This document shows, one piece after another, positions 36,234 through 46,408 of a DNA stretch of 64,000 bases; position 1 is the stretch's first letter, and every line of letters begins with the position of its first letter. The notes below the pieces were generated by a model. The model was given only the letters and a program-made list of their open reading frames with translations. It was not told the DNA's origin and made no database searches. A program made the position numbers and the translations under genes. Source of the stretch: Clostridium ragsdalei P11 (GTDB taxonomy: Bacteria > Bacillota > Clostridia > Clostridiales > Clostridiaceae); NCBI RefSeq assembly GCF_001675165.1, contig NZ_LROS01000009.1, positions 28,116 to 92,115 of the forward strand, read 5' to 3'.

Positions 36234-37529
36234 TCACCTAGCTGGTATAACTTTTTCAATATTGAACATATTATCAAGTACCTGCCAGTTTTCTGGGAAC
36301 GGCTTTGCTAAAACCCAGTAGCTAACACCTCGAAGTCCATATTCATTTACAAGTTTATATTTGGCCTCTACACTTCTTGCATCTTCAAACCAAACTACAT
36401 GATGTCGTCTTTCTTCATCTATATAGTTATAATATGGTGATTGTGCTTTTTGATCATATCTTATGACAGCTCCATATCTTCTTGCTCTATCCACCGCTTC
36501 TCTATTTCCTACGCTTTCTGCAAATTCTCCTCCTGGGGTGTATGGAAGTGTCCAATCGTATCCATAAAGCGGCATTCCCATCATTATCTTCTTAGGAGGT
36601 ATTACAGTTACAGCATAGTTTATTACTTTTCTCACCTCATTAATTGGAGCGACGGCCATAGGTGGGCCACCTGACCACCCCCACTCGTAAGTCATTATTA
36701 TTACAAAATCAACTATCCTGCCGTGGGCACTGTAATCATGAGCTCCATGCCATGCACCAGCTTTTACATCATATGTTTTAGGTGCCAATGCAGTTCCAAC
36801 TACATATCCCAGTGGGTGAAGCCTTGCTACCAACTTCTCAAGGAATCGGTTATACTTTGTTCTATCTTCTGGTGGAATCCTCTCAAAATCTACTACAGTT
36901 CCATAATAACCTTTTCTCCTCATCATATCTATCATATTATTTATAAGATTGTTCTGAGCTTTATCATCATTAAGGAACTTTCTTATTAGCTCAGTATCAA
37001 AGTTTTTCTCAGATAAATTTGTAACTGAAAGTAAGGATGCAACCCTATTATTTTTTCCAACCGCAATAATTGTTTCATCCCTAAGCGGAGTCAATCCCCC
37101 CTCTGCAGTAATATGATGACTAAAAGGAGTTACATAAGTTAGATATGGTGCTGCATCAATTACAATTCTAGTTTCTTTTTCATCAGTAGAAGGTTGTATA
37201 AAGCCATTTGTTTCAATAGTTCCATAGTTTTTGGATTTTTCAGGTATCCTAAGTATCATACCTGGATAAATGGCAGAAGAACTTGACATGTTATTTAAAT
37301 TTAGTATGCTGTCTACGGAAACTCCAAATTTTTTGGCTATAGACCACAGTGAATCTCCCGTTTTAACCCTATAGGCTCTTTCCCTGGATGGAATTACAAT
37401 TGATTGTCCAACTACTAAACTTTCCCTTGGATTGAGGTCGTTGGCCTTTATTATACTGTCCGGAGAAACTCCAAATCTTCTGGCTATAGACCATATAGAG
37501 TCTCCTGGACGGACTACATATATACTCAA
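36234..37529 (-). CDS. spore cortex N-acetylglucosaminidase, SleL/YaaH-like (2x LysM + GH18)
   Basis: Glycosyl hydrolase that degrades spore-cortex peptidoglycan fragments on germination. From TTG at 37529 (AAGGAG upstream) the protein starts SIYVVRPGDSIWSIARRFGV, the first LysM repeat. The second follows as YRVKTGDSLWSIAKKFGV (residues ~52-95). The GH18 barrel (about 115-431) has YYGTVVDFERIPPEDR with the catalytic Glu, then IMTYEWGWSGGPPMAVAP and MGMPLYGYDW. There is no signal peptide, as in B. subtilis YaaH. The longer ATG frame includes the ribosome site itself. Probably made in the mother cell; no sigma-E/K promoter was assigned. Confidence 0.9.
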   Translation of the reverse strand: MSIYVVRPGDSIWSIARRFGVSPDSIIKANDLNPRESLVVGQSIVIPSRERAYRVKTGDSLWSIAKKFGVSVDSILNLNNMSSSSAIYPGMILRIPEKSKNYGTIETNGFIQPSTDEKETRIVIDAAPYLTYVTPFSHHITAEGGLTPLRDETIIAVGKNNRVASLLSVTNLSEKNFDTELIRKFLNDDKAQNNLINNMIDMMRRKGYYGTVVDFERIPPEDRTKYNRFLEKLVARLHPLGYVVGTALAPKTYDVKAGAWHGAHDYSAHGRIVDFVIIMTYEWGWSGGPPMAVAPINEVRKVINYAVTVIPPKKIMMGMPLYGYDWTLPYTPGGEFAESVGNREAVDRARRYGAVIRYDQKAQSPYYNYIDEERRHHVVWFEDARSVEAKYKLVNEYGLRGVSYWVLAKPFPENWQVLDNMFNIEKVIPAR

Positions 37530-37623
37530 ATATATATACGCTCCTTTTTTATTTACTACCATTAGTTATTATATTCAATAGCTCTATTTCTGTTCTAATG
37601 CATTGATAAATATTTTTCTCCAA

Positions 37624-39714
37624 TTAACTTATTTTAAATTTTTGTATTAACTTATTCAATTTTTGAACTAATTCAGCTTGATCTCGAGAAGTTTTTAATA
37701 TCTGATCCATCGCTAATTTAGAATGATCCATACTTTTATGAATAAGATTTGAACTTTCAGCTGACCGTTGAGATGACTCTGCTAAATTTTCTATTGCTGT
37801 AGACACTTCCCCCATAGTACTGCTAATTTTTTCAGTCATAGAAGCTAAATTTTTAGACATGTCACTTACAAATTTAGCATCTTCTTGATATTGGACTCCG
37901 ATGCTATTAAAGTACTTAAATTGGGTTCTTACATTTTCATCCATAAAAACTAATAATTCATTACTATTATTTGAAAGATTAGTAAATCCATTTTTCACTT
38001 CACTAATAATCTCTTTTATGTTCTTAACAGCTTCAGATGTTTGTTCTGCTAGTTTTTTTACTTCATCAGCAACTACCGCAAAACTCTTACCTTTTTCCCC
38101 TGCTCTTGCAGCTTCAATGGCCGCATTTATGGATAACAAACTTATTTGTTTGGCTACATCTGCTATAGTATCTGCCATTATATCAATTTCTTCAACTACT
38201 TTACTCTCTTTAATAGATTCAATAATTCTCTTTTCTTTTTCTCCATAAATTAATTCAGTTTCATGAATTGCATTGCTGCTATTTTGTTCAACTTCTGAAG
38301 CTCTTTCCTTTATTTTTAATGAATTATTGCTTCCATCAAGTGCTTTATTTGATAAAGTATTTACATTAGTTCCAATTTCATACATAGATGCTGATATTTC
38401 TTCGGCAGTAGCTGTAGTTTCTTGCACCCCTCCATTAATTTCTTTCATAGCGCCATTAATAGTTTGAAACTGTGAAGTAACTTTTGCTACTGTTTCAGAT
38501 AAATCTTCACTAGAAGAACTTAATTCATTAGAATAACCAACCACATTGCTTACAATTTGTTTAATATTATCTATCATAAAATTAAGGTTAACAGCCATTT
38601 GACCAAATTCATCTTCAGAATTGATTTGTACTTTATGGGTTAAATCTCCCAAACCTAAACCCTTTGCTAAACTATTAACTTTATCCACATTGCTCTTTAA
38701 ATATTTTACTAAAAAGATAATAGATAAAACTAATATTAATATAGAAATAGCAGCAATTGCTATCATTCTATTCATTAGAGAAGTTACACCTGCATATAAT
38801 TCTTTTTCAGGAATACAAATTGCTACTATCCATTTTGTTTCAGGAACTTCGTCAAAATAAACTATATTTCTTCCATTTTTATCTATTACTTCTCCTTTGC
38901 CAACCTTTGAATTAAGCATAATTTTTCCTAACTTTTTCAAAGAATTATTTTCATCTTCAGTAATTTTAGATTTCATAATTTTATCAGTACCAATATTAGC
39001 TCCAGCCATATAAAATCCTTTTTCATCTATTAAAAAAGCCCTTCCACTCTTTCCAATCTTTATGTTAGCAATATTCTTCTGAATAGAACTTATGTCAATA
39101 TCAGCAGAAGCTATACCTATAAAATTATGATTATCGTCATAAATAGGTGATGTTGCAGAAACTAAAGTTACTTTTGAAGTAGTATTACTAGCAAGTGAAT
39201 CCCACAGTGCCGAAGACCATTTTACAGTTTTTTTAGATTTAATATTTACCTTATACCAGCTATCTTTAAAATAATCATCCTGCCCAGTTTTATACACATC
39301 TGTAAAAACTACTTTACCTTCATTCTTATATGCATATAGTCCAAAGTACTTTAATGTGGAATCAAATTTATTAGGTTCAAACCATATACCTAATCCTAAT
39401 GTACCAGCAGAGGCCGAATTAGAAACCAACATTTCTTTAATCAAGTTTTGCAAATTTTCTTCACATACCTTCTTATAAGAGGTTTTAACAACATTAGTCA
39501 TAGCTTCTACAATTTTTGAATGTACTATAAGTTTTTTTTCTATATTATCTATATTATTACTTAAAAGACTCTTCATTTTTCCATTGATTTCAGTATCAAT
39601 TATTTGCTTGCTTGAGTAATAAGCTACAATAGTAAGCATAAGTACAGAAATTATAGTTATTGGTAAGAATATCATCAAAATTTTCATACTAATCTTTTTT
39701 AGTTTCAATTTCAT
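37624..39714 (-). CDS. methyl-accepting chemotaxis protein
   Basis: Transmembrane chemoreceptor, 696 aa. An N-terminal membrane helix is followed by a periplasmic-side dCache-like sensor of ~270 residues (WFEPNKF...DSWYKV, then [10 protein letters not shown]). A second helix lies near residue 315, then a HAMP domain ([22 protein letters not shown]). The signalling domain has the conserved hairpin tip [20 protein letters not shown]. The sensor's dCache fold commonly binds amino acids, amines or carboxylates; the ligand here is unknown. There is no obvious CheW-binding defect. Located between the sleL-like gene and the agmatine operon. Confidence 0.93.
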   Translation of the reverse strand: MKLKLKKISMKILMIFLPITIISVLMLTIVAYYSSKQIIDTEINGKMKSLLSNNIDNIEKKLIVHSKIVEAMTNVVKTSYKKVCEENLQNLIKEMLVSNSASAGTLGLGIWFEPNKFDSTLKYFGLYAYKNEGKVVFTDVYKTGQDDYFKDSWYKVNIKSKKTVKWSSALWDSLASNTTSKVTLVSATSPIYDDNHNFIGIASADIDISSIQKNIANIKIGKSGRAFLIDEKGFYMAGANIGTDKIMKSKITEDENNSLKKLGKIMLNSKVGKGEVIDKNGRNIVYFDEVPETKWIVAICIPEKELYAGVTSLMNRMIAIAAISILILVLSIIFLVKYLKSNVDKVNSLAKGLGLGDLTHKVQINSEDEFGQMAVNLNFMIDNIKQIVSNVVGYSNELSSSSEDLSETVAKVTSQFQTINGAMKEINGGVQETTATAEEISASMYEIGTNVNTLSNKALDGSNNSLKIKERASEVEQNSSNAIHETELIYGEKEKRIIESIKESKVVEEIDIMADTIADVAKQISLLSINAAIEAARAGEKGKSFAVVADEVKKLAEQTSEAVKNIKEIISEVKNGFTNLSNNSNELLVFMDENVRTQFKYFNSIGVQYQEDAKFVSDMSKNLASMTEKISSTMGEVSTAIENLAESSQRSAESSNLIHKSMDHSKLAMDQILKTSRDQAELVQKLNKLIQKFKIS

Positions 39715-39846
39715 TCCCCCTTTCTCCTCTAAAATTAATAGTATTCACTTGCATCTAAAACCAATATTGCTCTAAATATTTAATAGGCCTTTTGCATATT
39801 ATTCTAAATTCATCGAATAAACTATAATTATATTTTTTTAAATCAA

Positions 39847-39878
39847 TACCTGGTGAAACTATTAGCCTCACCAGGTAT
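39847..39878 (-). terminator. hairpin after arcC
   Basis: ATACCTGGTGA (39847-39857) pairs with TCACCAGGTAT (39868-39878), 20 bp past the arcC stop. It probably ends the agmatine operon transcript although the U-run is weak. Confidence 0.6.
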
Positions 39879-39897
39879 CTTTAAAATTACTATTATG

Positions 39898-40836
39898 CTA
39901 CATTTTAATTAGAGTGCCACTAAGTCCTTTCATAGCAAGTGGTGCCTTTTCCAAAGAAGCAATTACAGCTTTTTTACCAGGCTTACTACTTGCAAACTGG
40001 ATAGCAGCTTCTACTTTAGGCAGCATACTTCCAGGAGCAAAGTGTCCTTCTTCAGCTAATGCTTTTGCTTCTTTAACTGATACCTCTTTTAATTCTTTTT
40101 GATTTGGCTTCCCATAATTAATAGCAATACGGTCAACTGCTGTTAAAATAAACAAGTATTCTGCGTCTACAAGTTCTGCAAGCTTTGCAGAAGCAAAGTC
40201 TTTATCAATAACAGCTGGTACGCCTTTATAATCTTCATTTTCATCTAAAATAACTGGTACGCCACCACCTCCACATGCAATAACTATAAATTCATGGTCA
40301 AGCAAATTCAATATGGAGTCCTTTTCCACTATGTCAACAGGCTTAGGGGATGCAACCATCTGCCTGTAACCTCTTCCTGCATCTTCTTTCATTACTAATT
40401 TAGGATCTTCTTCCATCATCTTTAATGCCTCTTCTTTTGAATAAAATCCTCCAATTGGTTTTGTAGGACATTTAAAAGCATTATCGTTCTTATCTACTAA
40501 CATTTGTGTTACTACAGTTGCCACATGCCATGGCATTCCCTGCTTTTTTAGTTCTTTTTTTAACCCCTTTTGCAAATGATATCCTATATATCCCTGACTC
40601 ATAGCCGTACACTCTGGTAGCTCAAACTTTGCAACTTTATCATTATTAGCTGAAGCAATATCAAGTGCCAAACTAATCATTCCTACTTGAGGGCCGTTGC
40701 CATGACTTATAATTATTTCATGTCCCTGTTTGATTAATCCAATTAAAGATGGAGCTGCATTATCTATCATTTTTTGTTGTTCTATTGGAGTTTTTCCTAA
40801 AGCGTTTCCCCCAAGGGCAATTACAATTCTTGACAT
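39898..40836 (-). CDS. arcC: carbamate kinase
   Basis: Converts carbamoyl phosphate and ADP to carbamate and ATP, the energy-yielding last step of agmatine breakdown. It is full length (312 aa), with the family opening IVIALGGNALG, ISHGNGPQVG, a typical substrate-binding PTKPIGGFYS and VIACGGGGVPVI. GGAGAAGAAAT precedes the ATG. It is last in a five-gene operon with putrescine carbamoyltransferase and agmatine deiminase; no arginine deiminase gene is nearby, so the carbamoyl phosphate should come from N-carbamoylputrescine. Confidence 0.95.
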   Translation of the reverse strand: MSRIVIALGGNALGKTPIEQQKMIDNAAPSLIGLIKQGHEIIISHGNGPQVGMISLALDIASANNDKVAKFELPECTAMSQGYIGYHLQKGLKKELKKQGMPWHVATVVTQMLVDKNDNAFKCPTKPIGGFYSKEEALKMMEEDPKLVMKEDAGRGYRQMVASPKPVDIVEKDSILNLLDHEFIVIACGGGGVPVILDENEDYKGVPAVIDKDFASAKLAELVDAEYLFILTAVDRIAINYGKPNQKELKEVSVKEAKALAEEGHFAPGSMLPKVEAAIQFASSKPGKKAVIASLEKAPLAMKGLSGTLIKM

Positions 40837-40873
40837 ATTTCTTCTCCTTTTTTATAAAAATTTCTATGCCTAA

Positions 40874-41968
40874 TTATTTTATACCAGGCTGCTGCTGTGT
40901 AATACAATGAATGTTTCCTCCACCAAGCAGAATTTCTCTAGCATATATTCCAACTACCTTACGTCCAGGGAAGCAAGCTTCAAGAGTTTTTCTTGCTTTT
41001 TCATCATTAGGGTCTCCAAACATTGGGAATACAACACCTCCATTAGCAATATAGAAATTTGCATAAGAGGCTGCAAGTCGGTCTCCTTCACAACGTGGAA
41101 GAGTACCATCTACAGAATCCACTCCTTCACTTTCTTCCTTCGTAATTAGAATGTTTTTAGGTAACATTAATTTGTGAATCTTTAGATTTCTACCTTTTGC
41201 ATCCTTTTCCCTACTTAGAATTTCATATGCTTTTTGAGAAATATCATATTGTGGATCATCTTCGTCCTCTGTCCATGCAAGAACGATTTCACCTGGAGCA
41301 ATATAATGAAGAATATTATCTACGTGCCCATTTGTCTCATCATTGTATATTCCATAAGGAATCCAAATAATTTTTTCCAGATTTAAATATTTCTTCAATA
41401 TATCTTCGATTTCTAATTTTGTAAGATGAGAATTACGTCCCTTACTTAATAGACATTCTTCCGTTGTAATCAACGTACCCTCACCATCTACATGAATTGA
41501 ACCACCTTCTAAAATAAAGTCATCCAGACGATATCTATCTTTTCTCTCAATATCACAAATTTTTCTAGCAACATGATCATCTTTATCCCATGGGAAATAC
41601 AGACCATCTACCAAACCACCCCATGAATTGAAAGTCCAGTCAATTCCTCTTACTTCCTTTCTATTGCTTACGAAAGTAGGACCACAGTCACGCATCCATG
41701 AATCATCTGTGGACATTTCAACCACACGCACCTGCCCTGAAAGTTTGCTTCTTGCATTATCATACTGAGAATTGCTAACACATACAGTTACTGGTTCAAA
41801 TTCACTAATAGCAGTTGCAACCTCAACAAATACTTTTTGTGCAGGTTTTGCTCCAAGTCTCCAGTTATCCGTTCTTTCAGGCCAAATCATCCAGCATCCA
41901 TCATGTCTCTCAAATTCTCCTGGCATTCTAAATCCATCTTCTTTAGGTATTGACATTAACGTTTTCAC
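40874..41968 (-). CDS. aguA: agmatine deiminase
   Basis: Hydrolyses agmatine to N-carbamoylputrescine and ammonia. It is a guanidino-modifying enzyme of 364 aa, with [25 protein letters not shown] at the N-terminus, [10 protein letters not shown], and [14 protein letters not shown] for the substrate carboxylates. The catalytic Cys is at about 355 in [13 protein letters not shown]. The longer frame starts at 41989, but AAGGAAGGTATTTATT precedes GTG at 41968, which gives the family's usual length. It sits between an amidohydrolase gene (83-bp gap) and arcC (37-bp gap). Confidence 0.95.
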   Translation of the reverse strand: MKTLMSIPKEDGFRMPGEFERHDGCWMIWPERTDNWRLGAKPAQKVFVEVATAISEFEPVTVCVSNSQYDNARSKLSGQVRVVEMSTDDSWMRDCGPTFVSNRKEVRGIDWTFNSWGGLVDGLYFPWDKDDHVARKICDIERKDRYRLDDFILEGGSIHVDGEGTLITTEECLLSKGRNSHLTKLEIEDILKKYLNLEKIIWIPYGIYNDETNGHVDNILHYIAPGEIVLAWTEDEDDPQYDISQKAYEILSREKDAKGRNLKIHKLMLPKNILITKEESEGVDSVDGTLPRCEGDRLAASYANFYIANGGVVFPMFGDPNDEKARKTLEACFPGRKVVGIYAREILLGGGNIHCITQQQPGIK

Positions 41969-42051
41969 AATAAATACCTTCCTTAACATAATATATTTAG
42001 ATTATTAAAGTTAATCTATAGTACTAATTAGATAAAATTTATTTAGAACTA

Positions 42052-43677
42052 CTACTCTGCCTTATGTACTACTTTTCCATTAGTCATAGTAAAACATATT
42101 TTAGCATTTAGAAGTTCTTTAGGTGGCAAATTAACAATATCTCTGTCGATGACTGTAATGTCTGCCAATTTACCCTTTTCCAATGTACCAAGTTCATTAC
42201 CTCGGCCAGCAGCACATGCTGAACCATAGGTGTGAGCTATCAATGCCTCTTCTACTGAAATTTTCTGATGAGGTTCCCAGCCTCCTTCAGGCTCTCCCTG
42301 TACATTTTCTCTTGTAACAGCATAATAAATTGTGAGCAAAGGAATTGTATCAATAATTGGTGAATCAGTTCCAAATGCCAGTGTAACATTACTATCAATC
42401 ATATCACGGAAAGCCCACATTAATTTACTTCTTTCCAATCCTAAATCCTTTTCAATACCTGCTGGATCTATTAGACAGTGTCCAGGCTGCATTGATGCAA
42501 TCACATGCAAATCAGCCAAGCGTTTTATATCTTCTTTTTGAATATTTTCCAAATGCTCTAAAGTATGCCGTAAATTTGGCTTTCTTCCATATTGCTTTTC
42601 TGCTTTTTCAAAAGAATCTAAAGCTAAATGTATAGCTCCATCTCCAATTGTATGAATTCTGATACTCATATCATTTTCTACTGCTGACATAATAAGATCT
42701 TCCATATCTTTTGGATCAATGGTAGTTCTACCATTGTCACCTTTAAAATAAGCATTAGAATATGGTTCTGAAAGATATGCAGTATGTGTACTTGAAACAC
42801 CATCAAAGAACTGCTTAGTTCCTCCAAATTTCAACATGGTACCTTTATACTTTTCTCTCATCTTCAAAGGACGTTCCAAATTTTTTGTTATAGTTGGGAA
42901 CATATTAACACGTGCTTTTAGCAAATTTTCGTCTAATAATTTTTGATATATATCATCTTTAAGTTGATCCATTCCTTCCATAGCCATCATGGATAGATCA
43001 CAAATAGATGTTACTCCATTTTGTACTAAATGCTCTTGAAATTTTTTATAAGCCCCAAATAAAGATTTTTCATCAGATTGTAAAATATTTGAGCTAGCAC
43101 TTAAACCTGCTGTTTCAAATAAAATACCAGTTAAATGCCCTTGTTCATCTTTCCCATACTTTCCCCCAACTGGTGGAATTGAATCTTCAGTAATTCCTAA
43201 TTTTTCAAGTCCTCTAGAATTAAGCCATAATGTATGTCCATCTCCTGACATCATTGCCACAGGTCTATCAGGATAAACTGCATCTAAAGAATCTTTTGTA
43301 GGAAGTACTTTATTTTCCCATATAGGAAGATACCATCCCGATGTAACTATCCATTCATCTTCTCCAAATCGATCTGCAAAATCACCAATAGCATCTACGC
43401 ATTCCTGTTCTGAAAAACCTCCAATAGGCAGTACTTTTTTATCAAGAATAAGTGCTGACATTAATCCATGAACATGAGCATCCTGAAATCCTGGTATAAT
43501 TATTTGATCACCATAATTATATATTTTGGTATATTCATCAACTAACTCATCTAAGCAAGATGCATCTCCCACATAACTTATTTTATTATCTTTAACTGCA
43601 ACAATACCCTCTATGACTTCTTTTGAAGTTCCTGTAAAAATATGATTACTTTTTAGAATAATATCTGCTTTATTCAT
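42052..43677 (-). CDS. amidohydrolase family protein, YtcJ-like (Amidohydro_3)
   Basis: Metal-dependent hydrolase with a TIM barrel, 541 aa from ATG 43677 (AAGGGGAAGTTT upstream). Seen are the N-terminal beta-sandwich ADIILKSNHIFTG, the metal motif FQDAHVHG, SGDGHTLWLNS and RIHTIGDGAIHLALD. LRHTLEHLEN and the catalytic Asp in LAFGTDSPI follow. YtcJ/NfdA-type enzymes cleave N-acyl or formamide bonds, but few substrates are known. It is in the agmatine operon between the MATE transporter and aguA, so an acylated or carbamoylated polyamine is a reasonable candidate substrate; this is inference. Confidence 0.82.
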   Translation of the reverse strand: MNKADIILKSNHIFTGTSKEVIEGIVAVKDNKISYVGDASCLDELVDEYTKIYNYGDQIIIPGFQDAHVHGLMSALILDKKVLPIGGFSEQECVDAIGDFADRFGEDEWIVTSGWYLPIWENKVLPTKDSLDAVYPDRPVAMMSGDGHTLWLNSRGLEKLGITEDSIPPVGGKYGKDEQGHLTGILFETAGLSASSNILQSDEKSLFGAYKKFQEHLVQNGVTSICDLSMMAMEGMDQLKDDIYQKLLDENLLKARVNMFPTITKNLERPLKMREKYKGTMLKFGGTKQFFDGVSSTHTAYLSEPYSNAYFKGDNGRTTIDPKDMEDLIMSAVENDMSIRIHTIGDGAIHLALDSFEKAEKQYGRKPNLRHTLEHLENIQKEDIKRLADLHVIASMQPGHCLIDPAGIEKDLGLERSKLMWAFRDMIDSNVTLAFGTDSPIIDTIPLLTIYYAVTRENVQGEPEGGWEPHQKISVEEALIAHTYGSACAAGRGNELGTLEKGKLADITVIDRDIVNLPPKELLNAKICFTMTNGKVVHKAE

Positions 43678-43702
43678 AAACTTCCCCTTTCTAAGTATCA
43701 AA

Positions 43703-45079
43703 CTACCCCAAACTATTAATAGATTTTATTTCTCTTGCTAATAAAATTAACGACAATAAACATGCTAGTATATCAGCAACTGGCTGACTGTACCAAATTC
43801 CCATCATACCAAATGGTTTTACTAGTATAAATATAAGTGGAATAGCAAACAACACATATCGACTTATACCGATTACAGTAGATACAGCAACTTTGTCCAC
43901 TGCTTGATAATATCCAGAAATCAGGTTAGAAGTAAACCCAAAAGCAGCAAAAGATACTACAATTCTTGTATAAAGTGTTGCTGAATTTACAAGGCCAGCA
44001 TTATTTCCAGCAAATGCACTAATAATTGGTCTAGCAAATATTTCAGTAATTATAACCAGTATCATAACAATAATAAAATTACTTGAAACACTAACTTTAA
44101 TTAATTCTTTTAAACGACTCTTGTTTTTAGCTCCATAATTATAACTAGCAATTGGCTGAACACCACCAAGCATAGCATTGCAAATCATCATAAGAATATA
44201 AATAACATAACCATTAATAATTGAAAAAGCTGCAATGTCTACCTCATTTCCAAGTTTACCCAGCATGTTATTAATCACAATTCCAAAAACAAATGTACCT
44301 GCCTGTATGATAAAAAACGGTATTCCTGTTTTTAGTGCAGCTGCTATATTAGTAAAATCAATTTTTAAATCAGATACCTTAATTTTAAATAGAGTGTTTT
44401 TATCTAATAGGAAATAATAAATACAACCGAACCATAAACCTATTGACAACGCATAATAGATAGCAGCACCAGTAATCCCTATCTTAAAAACAACTACGGA
44501 CAAAAATAGTTCTGCTAATGCCACAATAGATGCAAAGGACATAAAGAAAGAAGCTATTCCTGGTTTTTCATCCACCCTCAATACATAACACAGCATTTGC
44601 CCAATAACACAAAATGGGTATCCTATCATAAATATTTTTATAAATTTTACCACATCACCTGTAATTTGAGGTGTTGCACCTAAGAATCCAGCAACTCTAC
44701 CTACATTGGTAAAAATAAGAATTGACAACACAATCATAAATATTGTACAAAACCAAAATCCCTGTGCAAATACTTTTCTAGCACCCTCATGGTCATTGTC
44801 ACCTAACTTTATTGCCGCGATACTACTGATACCAACTCCAAAAAATCCTCCTAGCGCCAGGCTCAAATTTTCAAGAGGCATGATAATACTCACTGTAGCT
44901 AAACCTAAAGTTCCTAATCCACGTCCTATAATAACTCCTTCAAACATAACCATAACGCACTGTGCTATCATTCCAACTAAAGTAACAAAACTATATCTTG
45001 CATATAAACTCTTTACGGGCTTTGTGCCTAACTCTCTATCTTTAACATCTGCTTCCGGGTTTGTCATTAATTCATCCAT
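43703..45079 (-). CDS. MATE-family efflux transporter
   Basis: Sodium- or proton-coupled antiporter with twelve membrane helices, 458 aa from ATG 45079 (GGGGTG upstream). The two MATE halves begin around IAQCVMVMFEGVIIGRGLGTLGLA and GTFVFGIVINNMLGKLG, and NEVDIAAFSIINGYV and GGVQPIASYNYGAKN are family-typical. It occupies the position that an amino-acid-type agmatine/putrescine exchanger (AguD) has in lactic-acid bacteria. It could export putrescine or import agmatine; MATE proteins normally export cationic drugs, so a cationic polyamine is plausible. Gaps to both neighbours are under 30 bp. Confidence 0.85.
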   Translation of the reverse strand: MDELMTNPEADVKDRELGTKPVKSLYARYSFVTLVGMIAQCVMVMFEGVIIGRGLGTLGLATVSIIMPLENLSLALGGFFGVGISSIAAIKLGDNDHEGARKVFAQGFWFCTIFMIVLSILIFTNVGRVAGFLGATPQITGDVVKFIKIFMIGYPFCVIGQMLCYVLRVDEKPGIASFFMSFASIVALAELFLSVVVFKIGITGAAIYYALSIGLWFGCIYYFLLDKNTLFKIKVSDLKIDFTNIAAALKTGIPFFIIQAGTFVFGIVINNMLGKLGNEVDIAAFSIINGYVIYILMMICNAMLGGVQPIASYNYGAKNKSRLKELIKVSVSSNFIIVMILVIITEIFARPIISAFAGNNAGLVNSATLYTRIVVSFAAFGFTSNLISGYYQAVDKVAVSTVIGISRYVLFAIPLIFILVKPFGMMGIWYSQPVADILACLLSLILLAREIKSINSLG

Positions 45080-45094
45080 TTTATGCACCCCAAT

Positions 45095-46120
45095 CTATTT
45101 TTTTGAACCAATAGAATTTAGAACTACTTCTAATTCAGCTCTAGACTTCATTTGTGCAACTTTATCTTCTTTTTTTGCATTTTGATTTAAGAAATATACA
45201 AGTAATCCTCTCATAGCTGTCAATCTGTTTTCGCCTTCATCAAACACGATAGAATAATCAGCATCTATTACTTCATCTACTACCTCTTCTCCTCTTGTTG
45301 CAGGTAGGCAATGCATAAATTTTACATTAGGGCTTGCTTTTGCCATCATCTCTTTAGTTACTTGATATTTAGGATAGAATATTGCCATTCTGTCTTCCTT
45401 AGAAAGTTCAGCATCATATAAACCATACCAAACATCAGTATAAACGAAATCTGCATCCTTTAATGCTTCATCTTCGGTATCTGTAATCAATAATGAGCCG
45501 CCGGATACTTTACAATTCTCTTCTCCAATCTTAGTAAGTTCTTTCTTTAATTGATAACCTTTTGGTCCATATTGAACGAAATGCATTCCTAATTTAGTTG
45601 TAATAAACATTAAAGAAGCACACACCTGAGTAGCATCTCCTACAAATACAACTTTACAATCTTCCAATTTCTTTCCTTCTGGTAAATGTTCTGTCATAGT
45701 ACAAACGTCTCCCATTTCCTGGGTTGGATGGTTGTAATCAGACATACCATTAATTACTGGTACTGTAGCATTTTTTGCAAGATCAACTACACTCTTATGT
45801 CTGTCTACACGTGCCATAAGAATATCTACTAATCTAGATAAAACACGGCTTGTATCCTCGATAGTTTCATGTCCTCCCAATTGAATCTGACCTGGAGCTA
45901 AATACTGAGCATGTCCACCAAGTTGTTCCATTGCTGTCTCAAAAGATACCCTTGTTCTAGTTGAACTCTGTTGAAAGATCATTCCTAACGTTTTATGTTT
46001 AAGTAACTGTGGATAATATCCATTTTTGATACATTTTTTCAACTTTAAGGATAAGTTAATAATATCCATTAATTCCTCCTTTTTAAAATCATTTGTGTTA
46101 ATAAAATCTTTTACTGCCAT
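45095..46120 (-). CDS. ptcA: putrescine carbamoyltransferase
   Basis: Transfers the carbamoyl group between N-carbamoylputrescine and phosphate, giving putrescine and carbamoyl phosphate. The carbamoyl-phosphate motif is STRTR (53-57), followed by HPTQE (131-135) and [11 protein letters not shown]. The stretch [19 protein letters not shown], the segment [16 protein letters not shown] and [14 protein letters not shown] closely match the Enterococcus enzyme. They differ from ornithine carbamoyltransferases. The C-terminal helix of ~25 residues is also typical of PTCase. First gene of the agmatine operon, with a perfect AGGAGG. Agmatine context supports PTCase over OTCase. Confidence 0.92.
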   Translation of the reverse strand: MAVKDFINTNDFKKEELMDIINLSLKLKKCIKNGYYPQLLKHKTLGMIFQQSSTRTRVSFETAMEQLGGHAQYLAPGQIQLGGHETIEDTSRVLSRLVDILMARVDRHKSVVDLAKNATVPVINGMSDYNHPTQEMGDVCTMTEHLPEGKKLEDCKVVFVGDATQVCASLMFITTKLGMHFVQYGPKGYQLKKELTKIGEENCKVSGGSLLITDTEDEALKDADFVYTDVWYGLYDAELSKEDRMAIFYPKYQVTKEMMAKASPNVKFMHCLPATRGEEVVDEVIDADYSIVFDEGENRLTAMRGLLVYFLNQNAKKEDKVAQMKSRAELEVVLNSIGSKK

Positions 46121-46214
46121 TTTTTCTTCCTCCTAAAAATTTATATTTTTTTATTGTTGTTTGTTCATTTTCATGAACTTGCATTTCCTAGCTTACCATC
46201 TGGAGGAAATTTAT

Positions 46215-46260
46215 AAATCCATCTATAGATATATAATTAGCTATACCTATAGATGGATTT
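46215..46260. promoter_or_regulatory. long inverted repeat in the ptcA-regulator divergent region
   Basis: AAATCCATCTATAG (46215-46228) and CTATAGATGGATTT (46247-46260) form a 14-bp perfect inverted repeat with an 18-nt centre, 95 bp before ptcA and 149 bp before the LuxR-type gene. A T-run follows on the plus strand. It could be a terminator protecting the divergent genes, an attenuator in the ptcA leader, or an operator. Confidence 0.5.
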
Positions 46261-46408
46261 TTTATATTTACCACATAAACCGACATAAACTTTTATCTAT
46301 TTTTGTAATTTGACTATTTTTTTCATTAGAAAAATGATAAAATTATTTTGTATTCAATGGAATGCAATAGTTTCTAGATGAGCTAACACTGTGAAAGGAG
46401 ATTGTAAA

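Noticed and set aside
44706..45185. 159-codon plus-strand open frame
   Set aside because: It is antisense to the MATE and putrescine carbamoyltransferase genes with no start signals.
39898..46120. Arginine deiminase (ADI) pathway or ornithine carbamoyltransferase
   Set aside because: No arginine deiminase gene is present; the carbamoyltransferase has PTCase-type segments and a C-terminal helix, and agmatine deiminase is in the same operon.
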